Shown in pieces: positions 8,134-17,523 of a stretch of DNA of 64,000 bases (positions are counted from its first letter, which is position 1; each line of letters begins with the position of its first letter). The position numbers were made by a program, and so were the translations under genes. Source of the DNA: Dyella caseinilytica. GTDB lineage: Bacteria > Pseudomonadota > Gammaproteobacteria > Xanthomonadales > Rhodanobacteraceae. The notes below the pieces were generated by a model. The model was not told the DNA's origin, did no database searches, and saw only the letters and a list, made by a program, of their open reading frames with translations. The stretch covers positions 186,001-250,000 of the forward strand of contig NZ_CP064030.1 of NCBI RefSeq assembly GCF_016865235.1. Direction: 5' to 3'.

Positions 8134-8713
8134 ATGATGTCGTTCGGTAGCTTGTTCGGCGGAGTTTGGCTGCTTTGGCTGGCCTATTGGGGCATCAGCG
8201 CTATCGGCGTGAAGCCGGCTATCCGTGTTGAATCCAGCGCATCCCGCCTTGGCAAGTACGTCTTGCCGATTCTCGTGGCAGTGGTTCTATTGTGGGATTC
8301 TCGGGGCTTGTTGCGCGGAACCTTTCTTGCCGAGCGCTTTGTGCCAGCAGAACTCTGGATCGTGTGGTTTGGGGTTTTTCCTGACCGTGGCAGGTCTCGT
8401 TTTCACCTGCTGGGCGCGCGTGATTCTTGGACGCAACTGGAGCGGCGTCGTGCAGCTCAAGCAGGATCACGAGCTGATTGTGCGCGGTCCTTACAGCATC
8501 GTTCGCCATCCCATCTATACAGGGTTGTTGCTGGCCTTCCTGGGGAGTGCGCTTGCTGTGGGCGAGTGGCGAGCTTTGCTTGCCGCGTTCATCGTCGGCA
8601 TTTCGTTCTGGCGCAAGCTGCGGCTGGAAGAAAGTTGGCTATGCGAGCTGTTTGGTGATCAGTATCGCGACTACATGGCGCGTGTGAAAGCGCTCATACC
8701 CTGGGTGCTGTGA
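8134..8713 (+). pseudogene. Isoprenylcysteine carboxyl methyltransferase-like membrane protein, frameshifted
   Basis: The first frame (8134 to about 8370) encodes two hydrophobic segments (GVWLLWLAYWGISAIGV and YVLPILVAVVLLW). The continuation is in the next frame (about 8375-8713): FFLTVAGLVFTCWARVILGRNWSG, LIVRGPYSIVRHPIYTGLLLAFLG and WRKLRLEESWLCELFGDQYRDYMARV. Those two later blocks are the signature of the ICMT/PEMT-like methyltransferase family, with the RHPIYTG SAM-binding motif. Removing one G from the GGGG-TTTTT run at 8371-8379 restores a single protein of about 192 residues (..VWFG-FFLTV..). Either the gene is recently inactivated or the assembly has a one-base homopolymer error; the rest is intact, which favours error or very recent mutation. 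Confidence 0.75.
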
Positions 8714-8719
8714 CGCGCT

Positions 8720-9139
8720 TCAGGCCTGGCGGGGCCCAGGCCATTCCAGACGCGCAGCCGGATCTTCGATCGTCATGCTGGCGCCCTGGGTCGCGCGAAC
8801 GGGAACGGTCGCCGGATCAAAATCCTTCAGGCAAAACACGTTGATGCCGAAATGATCGGGCATCGATCGCTTGCGATGAAACACGTAAATGCCGCAATGA
8901 CGGCAGAAATAATGCTTGGCGCGACGCGTGTTCCATTGATAGAGCGTCAATGCTTCTTCGCCCTGTCGAATCGTCAGTGCCTGCTCGGGCACTTTCAGCA
9001 TGAGTGCGTTGCGCATTTTGCAGAGCGAGCAGTCACACGTCGTCAGTTCGGTGACTGCTGCTTGCACATCGAATCGCACGGTGCCGCAATGGCAGGATCC
9101 CTCCAGCGAGCGCACGTTTTCATCCTGCGGTTGCGGCAT
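8720..9139 (-). CDS. GFA family (CENP-V/GFA domain) zinc protein
   Basis: 139 residues. Zinc-binding cysteines occur in the family order: SCHCGTVRFDV, then TTCDCSLCKMRNALML, then HYFCRHCGIYVFHRKR, followed by GINVFCLKDFD. This is the glutathione-dependent formaldehyde-activating fold. Most small members of this family have no proven activity, so a role in formaldehyde metabolism is not claimed. It lies 13 bp downstream of the alpha/beta hydrolase gene on the same strand, so the two may be co-transcribed. Confidence 0.85.
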   Translation of the reverse strand: MPQPQDENVRSLEGSCHCGTVRFDVQAAVTELTTCDCSLCKMRNALMLKVPEQALTIRQGEEALTLYQWNTRRAKHYFCRHCGIYVFHRKRSMPDHFGINVFCLKDFDPATVPVRATQGASMTIEDPAARLEWPGPRQA

Positions 9140-9152
9140 GCGCTCGTGCCTG

Positions 9153-10142
9153 TCAGTGCTGCAGGATGAAGCTGGTCAGGATCTGTGAAAACTCCTGCGG
9201 CTTTTCCATCTGTGGCATGTGATTGCATCCGTTCAGGATACTGGTGCTGATCGCGGGCGCATGAGTGAGGCCGCTGCGCAGACTGTCCATCGCAGAAATA
9301 TCGATGATCTTGTCATCGTGGCACCACAGACCAAGGGTCGGCATGGTCAGTTTGTCCAGGCGATCCTGCAGCGCCGTTTCTTGCGATGGTTCGCGCAATT
9401 CATTGAAGGTGTTTTCGATAAAGGCGCGGTTCTTGATGTTGTCCTGCACGAACACATCGATGAAACGTCCCGGGATATTCGGTACGTGTTCGAAAGCCAG
9501 CGCCGTGGCGCGCTCGAAGCCGGCGCGATCGTCAAAGATAAACGGATCCTTTCCGGCTAGCGCTTCTTTGGCGAAGGCGTTCTCCTTGAATTTCAGGCCG
9601 AACGAATCGACCAGGGCCAGCTCGGCGACATCCTGCGGATGATCGGCGGCATACACGCCGGCAATGGCGCCGCCCATGGAGTGGCCCACGATCAACGCAT
9701 GTTGCAAATGCAGGGTTTGCACAAAATCGTTCAGGCGCGCAGCCTGATTGTCGATGTTGTAGCTGGCGCCGGGAATACGCGAGGACTCGCCCCAGCCCGG
9801 CAGATCCGGAATCACCACGCGAAAATGCGCGGTAAGCATGGGCGCGACTTTCAGCCACACCTCTTTGCTCGCCGCAAAGCCGTGCAGCAAGACGATGGTG
9901 GGGCCCTGGCCGCCTTCGTAATACACCCAATTGGTGTCACCGGCCTGCACGGACTGCTTTTGCAGTCCTGCGCTCATCGCTTCGCGCATGGCGTTGGCCT
10001 TGAGCAGCCAGCGCGGTGCGAACAGGTAGCTGCCGCCGAGCAGTACGACCAGCAAGGCGGCGACGATGCCCAGGAATTTCAGGCGTCGGATCAGCAGGCG
10101 CTGCCAGAGCGGGCGGGCATTGATATTTGCGGGTGTACTCAT
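9153..10142 (-). CDS. Alpha/beta hydrolase with N-terminal membrane anchor
   Basis: 329 residues. A transmembrane segment (FLGIVAALLVVLLGGSYLF, about residues 23-41) anchors the protein, probably to the inner membrane. The hydrolase core has the oxyanion motif LLHGFAASKEVW, the nucleophile elbow GHSMGG (Ser155), an acid in LWCHDDKIID and the His in NGCNHMPQMEKP. The cap region is short. The family covers lipases, esterases and C-C hydrolases; the substrate is unknown. It forms a pair with the GFA gene downstream. Confidence 0.85.
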   Translation of the reverse strand: MSTPANINARPLWQRLLIRRLKFLGIVAALLVVLLGGSYLFAPRWLLKANAMREAMSAGLQKQSVQAGDTNWVYYEGGQGPTIVLLHGFAASKEVWLKVAPMLTAHFRVVIPDLPGWGESSRIPGASYNIDNQAARLNDFVQTLHLQHALIVGHSMGGAIAGVYAADHPQDVAELALVDSFGLKFKENAFAKEALAGKDPFIFDDRAGFERATALAFEHVPNIPGRFIDVFVQDNIKNRAFIENTFNELREPSQETALQDRLDKLTMPTLGLWCHDDKIIDISAMDSLRSGLTHAPAISTSILNGCNHMPQMEKPQEFSQILTSFILQH

Positions 10143-10197
10143 TTCTGTGATTCTCAGTAGGCCGTGTTTTTGCGTTTTGCCTAAAACGGTGCCGATG

Positions 10198-10225
10198 CGT
10201 CATCCCGGCCCAAGCCGGGATGACG
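10198..10225. repeat. REP-like palindrome
   Basis: Perfect 12-bp arms CGTCATCCCGGC and GCCGGGATGACG around a 4-nt loop, between the alpha/beta hydrolase and M1 peptidase genes. The same arms occur at 32229-32256. Confidence 0.75.
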
Positions 10226-10261
10226 AACATCGTCGTGTTCATGCAACGACATGAATCGTAC

Positions 10262-12118
10262 TTACTGTTTGCTGGCTTTGGCTTTGGCAAACAACGTTTC
10301 GACCGCTTGCTGTGTCAGTGGGTGATAGCCATCTTTCGCTTTGGCATAGACCTGCTCGGCAAAAGCGAGACCGTCTGGCGTCTTCGCCAGCGCAGCGTAG
10401 ATCGGCATGGTCAGATACATACGGCCGATGCGCGTCATATGCTCAGCTGCAGCTGGCCACGCCGACTTGTCACCTGCGTTGATCGCATGCACGTACCAGC
10501 GCATGCCGATTTCCGCATTCGGTGTGCCGGTCAGATGCCAGGCAGCGTCGATCTGCTGCATCTTGGCGAGCGGCGGCGCGTCCGGCAGGCCGTCGAGGAA
10601 ATACATCCATTCCTGCGTGTTCCAACCCTTGGCATCCAGCTTGTCGGCGGTCAGCGTGCCAGCGAGGAACGCGCTGCGTTCCTTGTCGATGGTGGCAAAG
10701 TTCGGCGAATCAGGGATTGGCGCATCTTTAGGAACGCCGGTGCCGTAGATCCAGTCTTGCACTTCGCCCCAGCTCATCTTGCCGGGGTACTTATCGATCA
10801 GGTTCGGCTTCATGAAAGTGAGCATCTGTTCCGTGGTGATGCTCTGGAAGGCGAAGTGATTGAAGTAGCTCTTCAGGTAATTGTCGAAGGTTTCGCGGCC
10901 AAAGCGCTGTTCCAGCGTGCGCAGGAACCAGGAGCCTTTGCTGTAGGCGACATCGGAGAGTGCATCATCTGCATCGATGTTGCTCGGTTTTGGCGCCAGT
11001 CGCTGCGCATTTTCCGGCAGGCTCGGCAGTTCCTTTTGCAGGGACTGGATAGAGAGCAAGTCTTCTTCTGTGGCCTGGCGCGTGCCGTACAGTGCTTCGG
11101 TGATGCGGCCTTGCACGTAGGTGGTCACACCTTCGTTGAGCCAGATGTCTCGCCATGATGCAGCCGTCACCAGATTGCCCGACCAGGAATGCGCAAGCTC
11201 ATGCGCTACCAGTGAGACCAGGCTCTTGTCGCCTACCAGCACAGTCGGTGTGGCGAAGGTCATGTTGGGATTTTCCATGCCGCCATACGGAAAGCTCGGC
11301 GGTAGCACCAGAATGTCGTAGCGGCCCCAGCGGTACGGACCGTACAACTTTTCTGCGGTCTGGATCATCTTTTCGGTGTCTTCGAACTCGTGCGCTGCCT
11401 TGCCGACGACCGACGGCTCCGCATAGACCGCCGAGCGCGGACCGGTTTCCTTCACGGCAAGATCGCCCGCGGCGATGGCTAGCAGATACGAGGGAATCGG
11501 ATGCGTCTGGGTGAAGCTGAAGTCCCCGTTCAACGGATGCTTCGGATCATTCGGCGCGCTCATTGCCACGCGCGTATCCGTGGGCGCGGTGACCTGCGCG
11601 TCATAGGTGAAGCGGATCGCGGGTGAATCCTGAAGCGGCACCCACGAACGTGCGTGGATGGATTCGGATTGCGAGAACATGAAAGGCTGTTTCTTATCCG
11701 CCGTCTGGGCTGGCGGCAACCACTGCAAACCTGTCGCCGCTGGCGACGTGGTGTAGAGGACGCGCACCTCGTGCGGGTGCTGCGGTGTCTGGATCGTCAG
11801 TTTGCTGCCGAGCTGTTTGTCGCGCGCCGCCAGTGCGTACTGCAGTGGTGCTGTCTTGCCGTTGGTGTCCACGGATTCGACGCTGGCGATGTTCAAATCG
11901 CGCGTATCCAGAATCAACGCGTTGGCCTTGGGATCCTTCCAATCCAGTGTCAGCGTGGCTTGGCCATCGAGCTGGCGCTGCGGGAAATCGATCTTCAGCT
12001 TCAGGTCCAGATGGGTGACGCGCACCTCATCGGGCTGGGCATAGGAGTAAGGATCGTTGGCGTGGGCGGCCAGGGGCAGCACCAGCGCACCAAAGGCCAG
12101 GGTACGAAGCGGGGACAT
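10262..12118 (-). CDS. M1 family zinc aminopeptidase, exported
   Basis: 618 residues from the ATG at 12116-12118, which follows a GGAAG ribosome site. The N-terminus MSPLRTLAFGALVLPLAAHA is a signal peptide with AHA cleavage, so the enzyme acts in the periplasm. The exopeptidase motif GGMENPNMTF is at 279-288. The zinc site HELAHSWSGN is at about 306-315 with the distal Glu in WLNEG (about 329). The closest type is the leukotriene A4 hydrolase/aminopeptidase B group (GGMEN, C-terminal helical domain). It trims N-terminal residues from peptides. The open frame continues upstream to 12160, but those 14 residues would hide the signal peptide. Confidence 0.92.
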   Translation of the reverse strand: MSPLRTLAFGALVLPLAAHANDPYSYAQPDEVRVTHLDLKLKIDFPQRQLDGQATLTLDWKDPKANALILDTRDLNIASVESVDTNGKTAPLQYALAARDKQLGSKLTIQTPQHPHEVRVLYTTSPAATGLQWLPPAQTADKKQPFMFSQSESIHARSWVPLQDSPAIRFTYDAQVTAPTDTRVAMSAPNDPKHPLNGDFSFTQTHPIPSYLLAIAAGDLAVKETGPRSAVYAEPSVVGKAAHEFEDTEKMIQTAEKLYGPYRWGRYDILVLPPSFPYGGMENPNMTFATPTVLVGDKSLVSLVAHELAHSWSGNLVTAASWRDIWLNEGVTTYVQGRITEALYGTRQATEEDLLSIQSLQKELPSLPENAQRLAPKPSNIDADDALSDVAYSKGSWFLRTLEQRFGRETFDNYLKSYFNHFAFQSITTEQMLTFMKPNLIDKYPGKMSWGEVQDWIYGTGVPKDAPIPDSPNFATIDKERSAFLAGTLTADKLDAKGWNTQEWMYFLDGLPDAPPLAKMQQIDAAWHLTGTPNAEIGMRWYVHAINAGDKSAWPAAAEHMTRIGRMYLTMPIYAALAKTPDGLAFAEQVYAKAKDGYHPLTQQAVETLFAKAKASKQ

Positions 12119-12196
12119 CTTGCGGCTTCCAGTGGGACTCGAGAGCGGCGAGTATGCCACTCCGAGCCCTTTCCCTGCCTATGGCGGGGGTTGGTT

Positions 12197-12838
12197 TTAT
12201 CCCAATTCGCCGCTGCTGAACGGGTCGTCCGAATAGGTGTGCGTGGAGGGCAAATGGCCGGGTTGAGCCCGAACCCGCTCGATCCAGGCCCGGAAGTTCG
12301 GAAAGGGTTCCAGCGAGAACCCCGCCTCTTCGGCGTGGCTGGCGTAGGCGAACAGGGCAATGTCGGCAATGCTGTAGCCGTGATCGGTCAAGAACGTGCG
12401 GCCTGCCAATTCGCGGTCCAGTGTTTGCAAAGTTTGCAGCCCGCTTTTGCGTTTCATCTCCACCAGTACCGGCGCGCGGCGCTCCAGCTTGCCAGTGAGC
12501 GTCCAATAGCGAAGCGAGCCGATTACCGATTCAACGCGTTCCTGTTCGAAACTCAGCCATTGCTGCACTTTCGCGCGGCCGAACACGTCATCGGGAAGAT
12601 AGGGCGTATCGGTAGCGAGAAAAAACAGAATCGCGCTCGACTCGGACAGCGTGCGGCCATCTTCGAGTTGAATCGCCGGCACCGTACCGGTCGGGCTGAT
12701 GCGCAAATAACCCTCGGAGCGACCTTCGCCCTCGAAGATGCTGACGTTCACAGTGTGATAGGGCTTTTGCAGATGCTGAAGCAGCTGGCGGACTTTCCAG
12801 GCATTCTCGGAAGCAGGGTAATCGAACAAGGTAAGCAT
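12197..12838 (-). CDS. Glutathione S-transferase family protein
   Basis: 213 residues with the thioredoxin-like N-terminal domain (MLTLFDYPASENAWKVRQLL, SPTGTVPAIQLEDGRTLSES, the last holding the cis-Pro and glutathione gamma-Glu binding SES) and the helical C-terminal domain (DHGYSIADIALFAY, an N-capping box). Cytosolic. The likely catalytic residue is the Ser near residue 10. Substrate unknown. A second, different GST lies at 17524. Confidence 0.9.
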   Translation of the reverse strand: MLTLFDYPASENAWKVRQLLQHLQKPYHTVNVSIFEGEGRSEGYLRISPTGTVPAIQLEDGRTLSESSAILFFLATDTPYLPDDVFGRAKVQQWLSFEQERVESVIGSLRYWTLTGKLERRAPVLVEMKRKSGLQTLQTLDRELAGRTFLTDHGYSIADIALFAYASHAEEAGFSLEPFPNFRAWIERVRAQPGHLPSTHTYSDDPFSSGELG

Positions 12839-12917
12839 GGATCAAATCCCGATGCAGTAAGAGCGTGCAATTTTCTGCAGATGTCCGATGACTCGCTATC
12901 CGATTTTTGCTTGGTGC

Positions 12918-13868
12918 TCAGCAATACCGATCCGCCAACTGATCCGTCGCTTGCACCAGAGCATCTACGATCGCTGGCTCCGACGCCGCATGTCCTGCCA
13001 GCACGATATGCAGATCAGCCTCCGGCCATACGGCGGCCAGATCGCAGGCATTTTTCGCTGGGCAGATGATGTCGTAGCGGCCATGCACGATCGTGGTAGG
13101 AATGTGGCGGAGCTTTTCTACGTCACGCAGCAGTTGGCCGGGTTCGAGAAACGCGTGGTTGCGGAAGTAATGCGCTTCGATGCGCGCAAGGCTCAGGGCG
13201 ACGTCCGGTGACGCAAAGCTGGCTTCGGTTTCCGGGCTTTCTTCCAAAGTAATGCCGCCGCCTTCCCATGCGCCCCACGCCTTGGCAGCGGCGAGCCGGA
13301 TGGCTTCGTCCTCGCTGGTCAGTCGCTTCCAATAGGCGTCGAGCATGTTGCCGCGTTCCTCCGGTGGAATGGCCGAGGCGTAACGCTGCCACTTCTCCGG
13401 CAGGATCCATGATGCGCCGCCTTCTTCGTAGTACCAGCGGATTTCTTCCGGGCGGCACAGGAAGATGCCGCGCAATACCAGTCCAAGCACGCGTTCCGGA
13501 TGCTTCTGCGCGTAGGCCAGGGCCAGTGTGGAGCCCCATGAGCCGCCGAAGACGACCCAGCGCTCGATGCCGCATTGCTCGCGGATCGCTTCGATATCGG
13601 CCACCAGATGCCAGGTGGTGTTGTCGGTGAGATCGGCAAATGGCGTGGAGCGTCCGGCGCCGCGCTGGTCGAACAGCACGATGCGGTAGCGCGCCGGATC
13701 GAAGAATCGCCGGTGATACGGTGACAGGCCGGCGCCAGGCCCTCCATGCAGGAAAATCACCGGCAGGCCATCGGGATTGCCGCATTCTTCGACATACAGC
13801 GTATGGCCGCCGTCCACCGTCATGCTGTAACTGCGATAGGGTTCAATCTCGGGGTACATCGTGCGCAT
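12918..13868 (-). CDS. pip: Proline iminopeptidase
   Basis: Releases N-terminal proline from peptides (S33 peptidase, alpha/beta hydrolase fold). 316 residues, normal for Xanthomonas-type Pip. Motifs: HGGPGAGLSPYHRRFFDP (oxyanion), LFDQRGAGRSTP, the nucleophile GGSWGS with Ser110, ALAYAQKHPERV, and a C-terminal HGRYDIICP with the Asp and AGHAASEP with the His. Cytoplasmic. It is encoded alone. Confidence 0.95.
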   Translation of the reverse strand: MRTMYPEIEPYRSYSMTVDGGHTLYVEECGNPDGLPVIFLHGGPGAGLSPYHRRFFDPARYRIVLFDQRGAGRSTPFADLTDNTTWHLVADIEAIREQCGIERWVVFGGSWGSTLALAYAQKHPERVLGLVLRGIFLCRPEEIRWYYEEGGASWILPEKWQRYASAIPPEERGNMLDAYWKRLTSEDEAIRLAAAKAWGAWEGGGITLEESPETEASFASPDVALSLARIEAHYFRNHAFLEPGQLLRDVEKLRHIPTTIVHGRYDIICPAKNACDLAAVWPEADLHIVLAGHAASEPAIVDALVQATDQLADRYC

Positions 13869-14156
13869 GGTTTAATAATCCGTTATGACGCAGTGCCGGG
13901 GATGGTGGCTTGCAGGCGTAGAACTGACGTGAAGCTTACTGTTTTGCCTAACGCCAACCAAACGCGAAAAGTGTTCATCGCGCATTAGCCCAAACGCAAC
14001 AGGGGCGTAGGCATACTGCAGTCGCATCCAGCGCCGACAAGGCGAAACGGAACATCGCGCCTCGTGCGGCCCGGAAACAGGGTGCAGGCCGCGCATGGCA
14101 AAAAGGTGGAAAGCCGGAAGGTTTTCCGTGACAGATATCGCGAAGGAGTGGCTCCA
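13869..14156. other. Divergent intergenic region between pip and the DUF3300 gene
   Basis: About 290 bp that must hold both promoters. I see no gene, tRNA or clear hairpin. A GAAGGAG ribosome site at 14142-14148 marks the downstream start. Confidence 0.5.
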
Positions 14157-15872
14157 GTGGGCAAGCAACATTATCTCGGCGCGGCGATCGCTGCAGGCAT
14201 GCTGATCGTTGCCGGTTGCAATCAGCAGCCGGCGCAGAATCAGGCTAATGCACCGGCATCATCGGCCAGCGCCGCCGGCCAGCAGCAAGCCGCTGCCTAT
14301 ACGCCGCCGACGGCAGATCAGCTCTACCAAATGGTCGCGCCCATTGCGCTGTTCCCGGACAAGCTCGTCGCGCAGGTGCTGGCCGGTTCGACTTATCCGG
14401 ATCAGGTCACCACAGCGGAAAATCTGCTGACGCAGAATCCCAATCTGAAAGGCGATCTGCTGCAGGCGGCGGTCACTCCGGAAAGTTGGGATCCCAGCGT
14501 GAAGGGGTTGACCCAGTTCCCCACGGTGCTGAGCCAGATGGCGCAGAACATTCAATGGACGACAGCGCTGGGTGAGGCGTACGTCAACGATCCCACCGAC
14601 GTGCTCAACGCTATCCAAGTGATGCGGCAGCGTGCACGCGCGCAGGGCAATCTGCAGAGCTCGGCCCAACAGGCAGTGAGCGTGCAGCCGGTGCAGCAAG
14701 TGCAGCAGAGCGAGCAGCAGGCGGGTTATGTCGTCAACAGTGACGCGCCGCCGGTGTATTCGGGTCCGGATGTGGTGCCACCGCCGCAACAGGTCATCCA
14801 GATCGAACCGGCGGATCAGGATACGGTTTACGTACCCAGCTATAACCCGCAGGTCGTCTATGGCGGCGATATGCCGGTTTATCCCAGCTATCAATACGTG
14901 CAGCCAACCTACTCGGTTGGTGAAGTGGCAACCGTGGGTGCGGTGGTGTTTGGCGCTGCCATCGTGGTGGGAGCGTTGTTCGACCACGGCGGCGGCGGGG
15001 GCGGTGGCTGGCATTCGTGGGGCATGAACTGGGGTGGCGGTTATAACGGCGGTGGTGGCGGCTACAACGGCGGCGGCTACGGTGGTGGCGGTGGCGGTTG
15101 GCATCGCCCGGCAGTCGTCTATAACAACCAGACCTATGTGTCGCGTTCGACCACGGTGATCAATCGTTATACGAACATCACCAACAACAACATCACCAAT
15201 AACCGCTACAACAACATCAATAACAGCACGGTCAACAACAATCGCACCATCAACAATAACAACGTTACCAACAACACGACGAACAACATCAACAACAACC
15301 ACAATCAGTTCAATCGCAACGTCACGAACAATGTGACGAACAACAACCATCCGGCCGCGCAATCGATGAGCATGCCGAACTTCGCGCGTGCGGGTTATCC
15401 GGCGGCGCAGGCGCCGCATGCCGCCGCCGCGGCGGCACCGGAGCAACATGCACCGGCGCGGTTTGCGGAAGCGCAGCATCCGGCGGGGGAAGCACAACGT
15501 CCGGCCGCCGCTCATCCGCAGCCAGCTGAAGCGGCGCAACGTCCGGCTTTCGCGCCGCGTCCGCAGGAGGCCGCGCGCCAGCCAGCACCGCAAGCCCGTC
15601 CGGCACCGCAAGCACAAGCAGCGCATCCGCAACCGGCGCAGCAGCGTCCGCAGGAGCGCCCGCAGGTGCAGGAGCGTCCACAGCAGGCGCCTCATCCTGC
15701 GCCACAGGCTCAGCCACGTCCGCAACCGGCGCCGCGTCCGGCGCCTGCCCAGGAAGTGCATCGTCCGGCCCCGCCGCCGGCTCAGCACGCTGCGCCGCCA
15801 CACCCGCAGCCGCAGGCTCATCCGGCTCCGCATCAGCCGCCGCCGAAGAAGAAGGACGATTCGCACAACTGA
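14157..15872 (+). CDS. DUF3300 domain lipoprotein with low-complexity tail
   Basis: 571 residues from a GTG start 8 nt after GAAGGAG. The signal peptide ends in a lipobox, LIVAGC, so it is a predicted lipoprotein. The DUF3300 domain follows: YQMVAPIALFPDKLVAQVLAGSTYPDQV, SWDPSVKGLTQFPTVLSQMAQNIQWTTALGEA and VYVPSYNPQVVYG. A hydrophobic stretch (VGAVVFGAAIVVGALF) is followed by three low-complexity blocks: Gly-rich, then Asn/Thr-rich (about 15165-15350), then an Ala/Pro/Gln/His tail. Function is unknown; family members are envelope proteins. The alternative upstream ATG at 14064 would mask the signal peptide. Confidence 0.85.
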   Translation: MGKQHYLGAAIAAGMLIVAGCNQQPAQNQANAPASSASAAGQQQAAAYTPPTADQLYQMVAPIALFPDKLVAQVLAGSTYPDQVTTAENLLTQNPNLKGDLLQAAVTPESWDPSVKGLTQFPTVLSQMAQNIQWTTALGEAYVNDPTDVLNAIQVMRQRARAQGNLQSSAQQAVSVQPVQQVQQSEQQAGYVVNSDAPPVYSGPDVVPPPQQVIQIEPADQDTVYVPSYNPQVVYGGDMPVYPSYQYVQPTYSVGEVATVGAVVFGAAIVVGALFDHGGGGGGGWHSWGMNWGGGYNGGGGGYNGGGYGGGGGGWHRPAVVYNNQTYVSRSTTVINRYTNITNNNITNNRYNNINNSTVNNNRTINNNNVTNNTTNNINNNHNQFNRNVTNNVTNNNHPAAQSMSMPNFARAGYPAAQAPHAAAAAAPEQHAPARFAEAQHPAGEAQRPAAAHPQPAEAAQRPAFAPRPQEAARQPAPQARPAPQAQAAHPQPAQQRPQERPQVQERPQQAPHPAPQAQPRPQPAPRPAPAQEVHRPAPPPAQHAAPPHPQPQAHPAPHQPPPKKKDDSHN

Positions 15873-15879
15873 CGTACCG

Positions 15880-15911
15880 CACCTACCCCCTGCTCAAGCA
15901 GGGGGTAGGTG
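15880..15911 (+). terminator. Strong hairpin terminator after the DUF3300 gene
   Basis: CACCTACCCCCTG and CAGGGGGTAGGTG form a 13-bp stem with a 6-nt loop, then TTTAT. It lies between the convergent DUF3300 and Lrp-family genes and could serve both. Confidence 0.8.
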
Positions 15912-15932
15912 TTTATGGAACAATGATGCCCT

Positions 15933-16439
15933 TCAATCTTGCGATAACGTCCGCGCCGCGTCCCACATGGTGCGGGTGATCGAGCGATTCGCATGCGGTG
16001 TCTGCAGCACGATCAGTGTGGTCGTACTGATGCTGGGATGGATTTTGAGCAGGCGGTCGAGCACGGTTTCCAGATGCGTGATCGACATGGCCACCACGCG
16101 CAACAGCGCGGAATCTTCGCCGGCGAGGCGACGGCAATCCAACACCTCCGGCACGTTCTCGACGATCTTGCCAATACGTGCGCAGATGCCGCCATCGCAG
16201 CGCAAGCGCACCATCGCATCGATGCCATAGCCGAGCCGCTTGGGCTCGACCACGGCGCGATAGCCGGTGATCACACCGGCTTCCTCCAATCGTTTCACAC
16301 GCTCGGCCACGGCCGGGGCGGACAGGCGCACCTTGCGGCCCAGCTCGGCGTAACCCAGCCGGGCGTCGCGTTGCAGGGCTTCCAATAGTTGCCAATCCTT
16401 GGCGTCCCAATCGGGTTTCGATTCGTAGGTCATAGGCAT
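15933..16439 (-). CDS. Lrp/AsnC family transcriptional regulator
   Basis: About 168 residues. An N-terminal winged helix (WDAKDWQLLEALQRDARLGYAELGRKVRLSAPAVAERVKRLEEAGVI) is followed by the RAM effector domain (MVRLRCDGGICARIGKIVENVPEV, DCRRLAGEDSALLRVVAMSITHLETVLDRLL). The start is chosen at the ATG of 16437-16439; a second ATG two codons later is equally possible. It is divergent from the EamA transporter gene (start 16552), an arrangement common when the regulator controls an amino acid exporter. That link is inference. Confidence 0.88.
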   Translation of the reverse strand: MPMTYESKPDWDAKDWQLLEALQRDARLGYAELGRKVRLSAPAVAERVKRLEEAGVITGYRAVVEPKRLGYGIDAMVRLRCDGGICARIGKIVENVPEVLDCRRLAGEDSALLRVVAMSITHLETVLDRLLKIHPSISTTTLIVLQTPHANRSITRTMWDAARTLSQD

Positions 16440-16551
16440 CAATTGATATTTTGATCGATGGCGAAACATGCAGGTTGGCTTTGGTGCCATTATTCCTCGG
16501 TAATGAGCGCAAGGCTAGGATTTGCACATTCCTTCCCCGCGGAATCGATCC

Positions 16552-17481
16552 ATGGACACCACGGAGCGCCTCGACGGGCGCGCGTTGATTTACATCGGTA
16601 TAGCGCTGGTCACCTGGTCATCGGCGTATGCCGCCATCGCTTACGCCCTGGCGTCATTCACGCCGGGACAGGTGGCTTTGGCGCGATTGGCCATCGGCTC
16701 GCTCTGTTTCGCTTTGCTGCTTTGGGCCAGGCGCGTGCCGCTGCCGCGCCGGAGCGACTGGCTGCAACTGACAGCGCTGGGCGTGTTCGGTCTGACGGTC
16801 TATCACCTTTGCCTTAACTACGCGGAGACACGCATCGCCAGCGGTACAGCGGCGATCCTGATCGCGCTGGTACCAGCTGCCACGGCGACCCTTTCGGCGC
16901 TGTGGATCGGTGAGCGGATCAGTGCGCGTCGCGTGCTGGGGTTGGGTGTGGCGCTGTTCGGCGTCGTGCTGGTGGTGCTGGCCAGCGGCAAGCAGGTGAA
17001 GTTCCAGCCGATGGCTGCGCTGGTGTTGGTAAGCGTGATTGCTTCGTCGGTTTTCTTCGTCGGACAGAAACCGTTTTTTGTTCGCAACAACATGGTCGGT
17101 GTGACGGCCTTCGGCTTTTTTGCCGGAACGTTGGGCGCGGTACCGTTCGGGCTTGGCTTGCCGCATGCACTCGTACTTGCGCCGTGGTCGCATATCGCGG
17201 CGCTGCTGTGGCTGGGGATTGCGCCGACTTTCGTCGGCTATCTGGCCTGGAATGCAGCGCTGCATCGTGCCTCGGCATCGCAGGTTTCAAGTTTCATTTA
17301 CTTCTCGCCGCCGATAGCCGTGTTTATCGGCTGGATCTGGCTGGGCGAGCAACCGGGATGGTTGACGCTCGTCGGTGGTGTGATCACCGTGGGCGGCGTG
17401 GCGCTGGCCAATGCGAAACGTCAGGCGCCTGCTGTGGCAGCACCTGTTGCGCCTGCTTCCATCAAGCAGAGCGGATGCTGA
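16552..17481 (+). CDS. EamA/DMT family transporter
   Basis: 309 residues with ten hydrophobic segments arranged as two EamA repeats. The first includes YIGIALVTWSSAYAAIAYAL and VYHLCLNYAETRIASGTAAILIALVPAATATLSALWIGE; the second ends with SSFIYFSPPIAVFIGWIWLGE. These proteins export amino acids or other metabolites through the inner membrane. The start at 16552 is preferred over the upstream ATG at 16522. The divergent Lrp-family gene suggests control by an amino acid. Confidence 0.9.
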   Translation: MDTTERLDGRALIYIGIALVTWSSAYAAIAYALASFTPGQVALARLAIGSLCFALLLWARRVPLPRRSDWLQLTALGVFGLTVYHLCLNYAETRIASGTAAILIALVPAATATLSALWIGERISARRVLGLGVALFGVVLVVLASGKQVKFQPMAALVLVSVIASSVFFVGQKPFFVRNNMVGVTAFGFFAGTLGAVPFGLGLPHALVLAPWSHIAALLWLGIAPTFVGYLAWNAALHRASASQVSSFIYFSPPIAVFIGWIWLGEQPGWLTLVGGVITVGGVALANAKRQAPAVAAPVAPASIKQSGC

Positions 17482-17523
17482 TAGTGAACGTATGACTGCG
17501 GTTCAACACGTCGAGGGGATGTC

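Noticed and set aside
14259..15866. 535-residue Arg-rich open frame on the minus strand
   Set aside because: Antisense shadow of the GC-rich, repeat-filled DUF3300 gene; no start signal and no protein-like composition.
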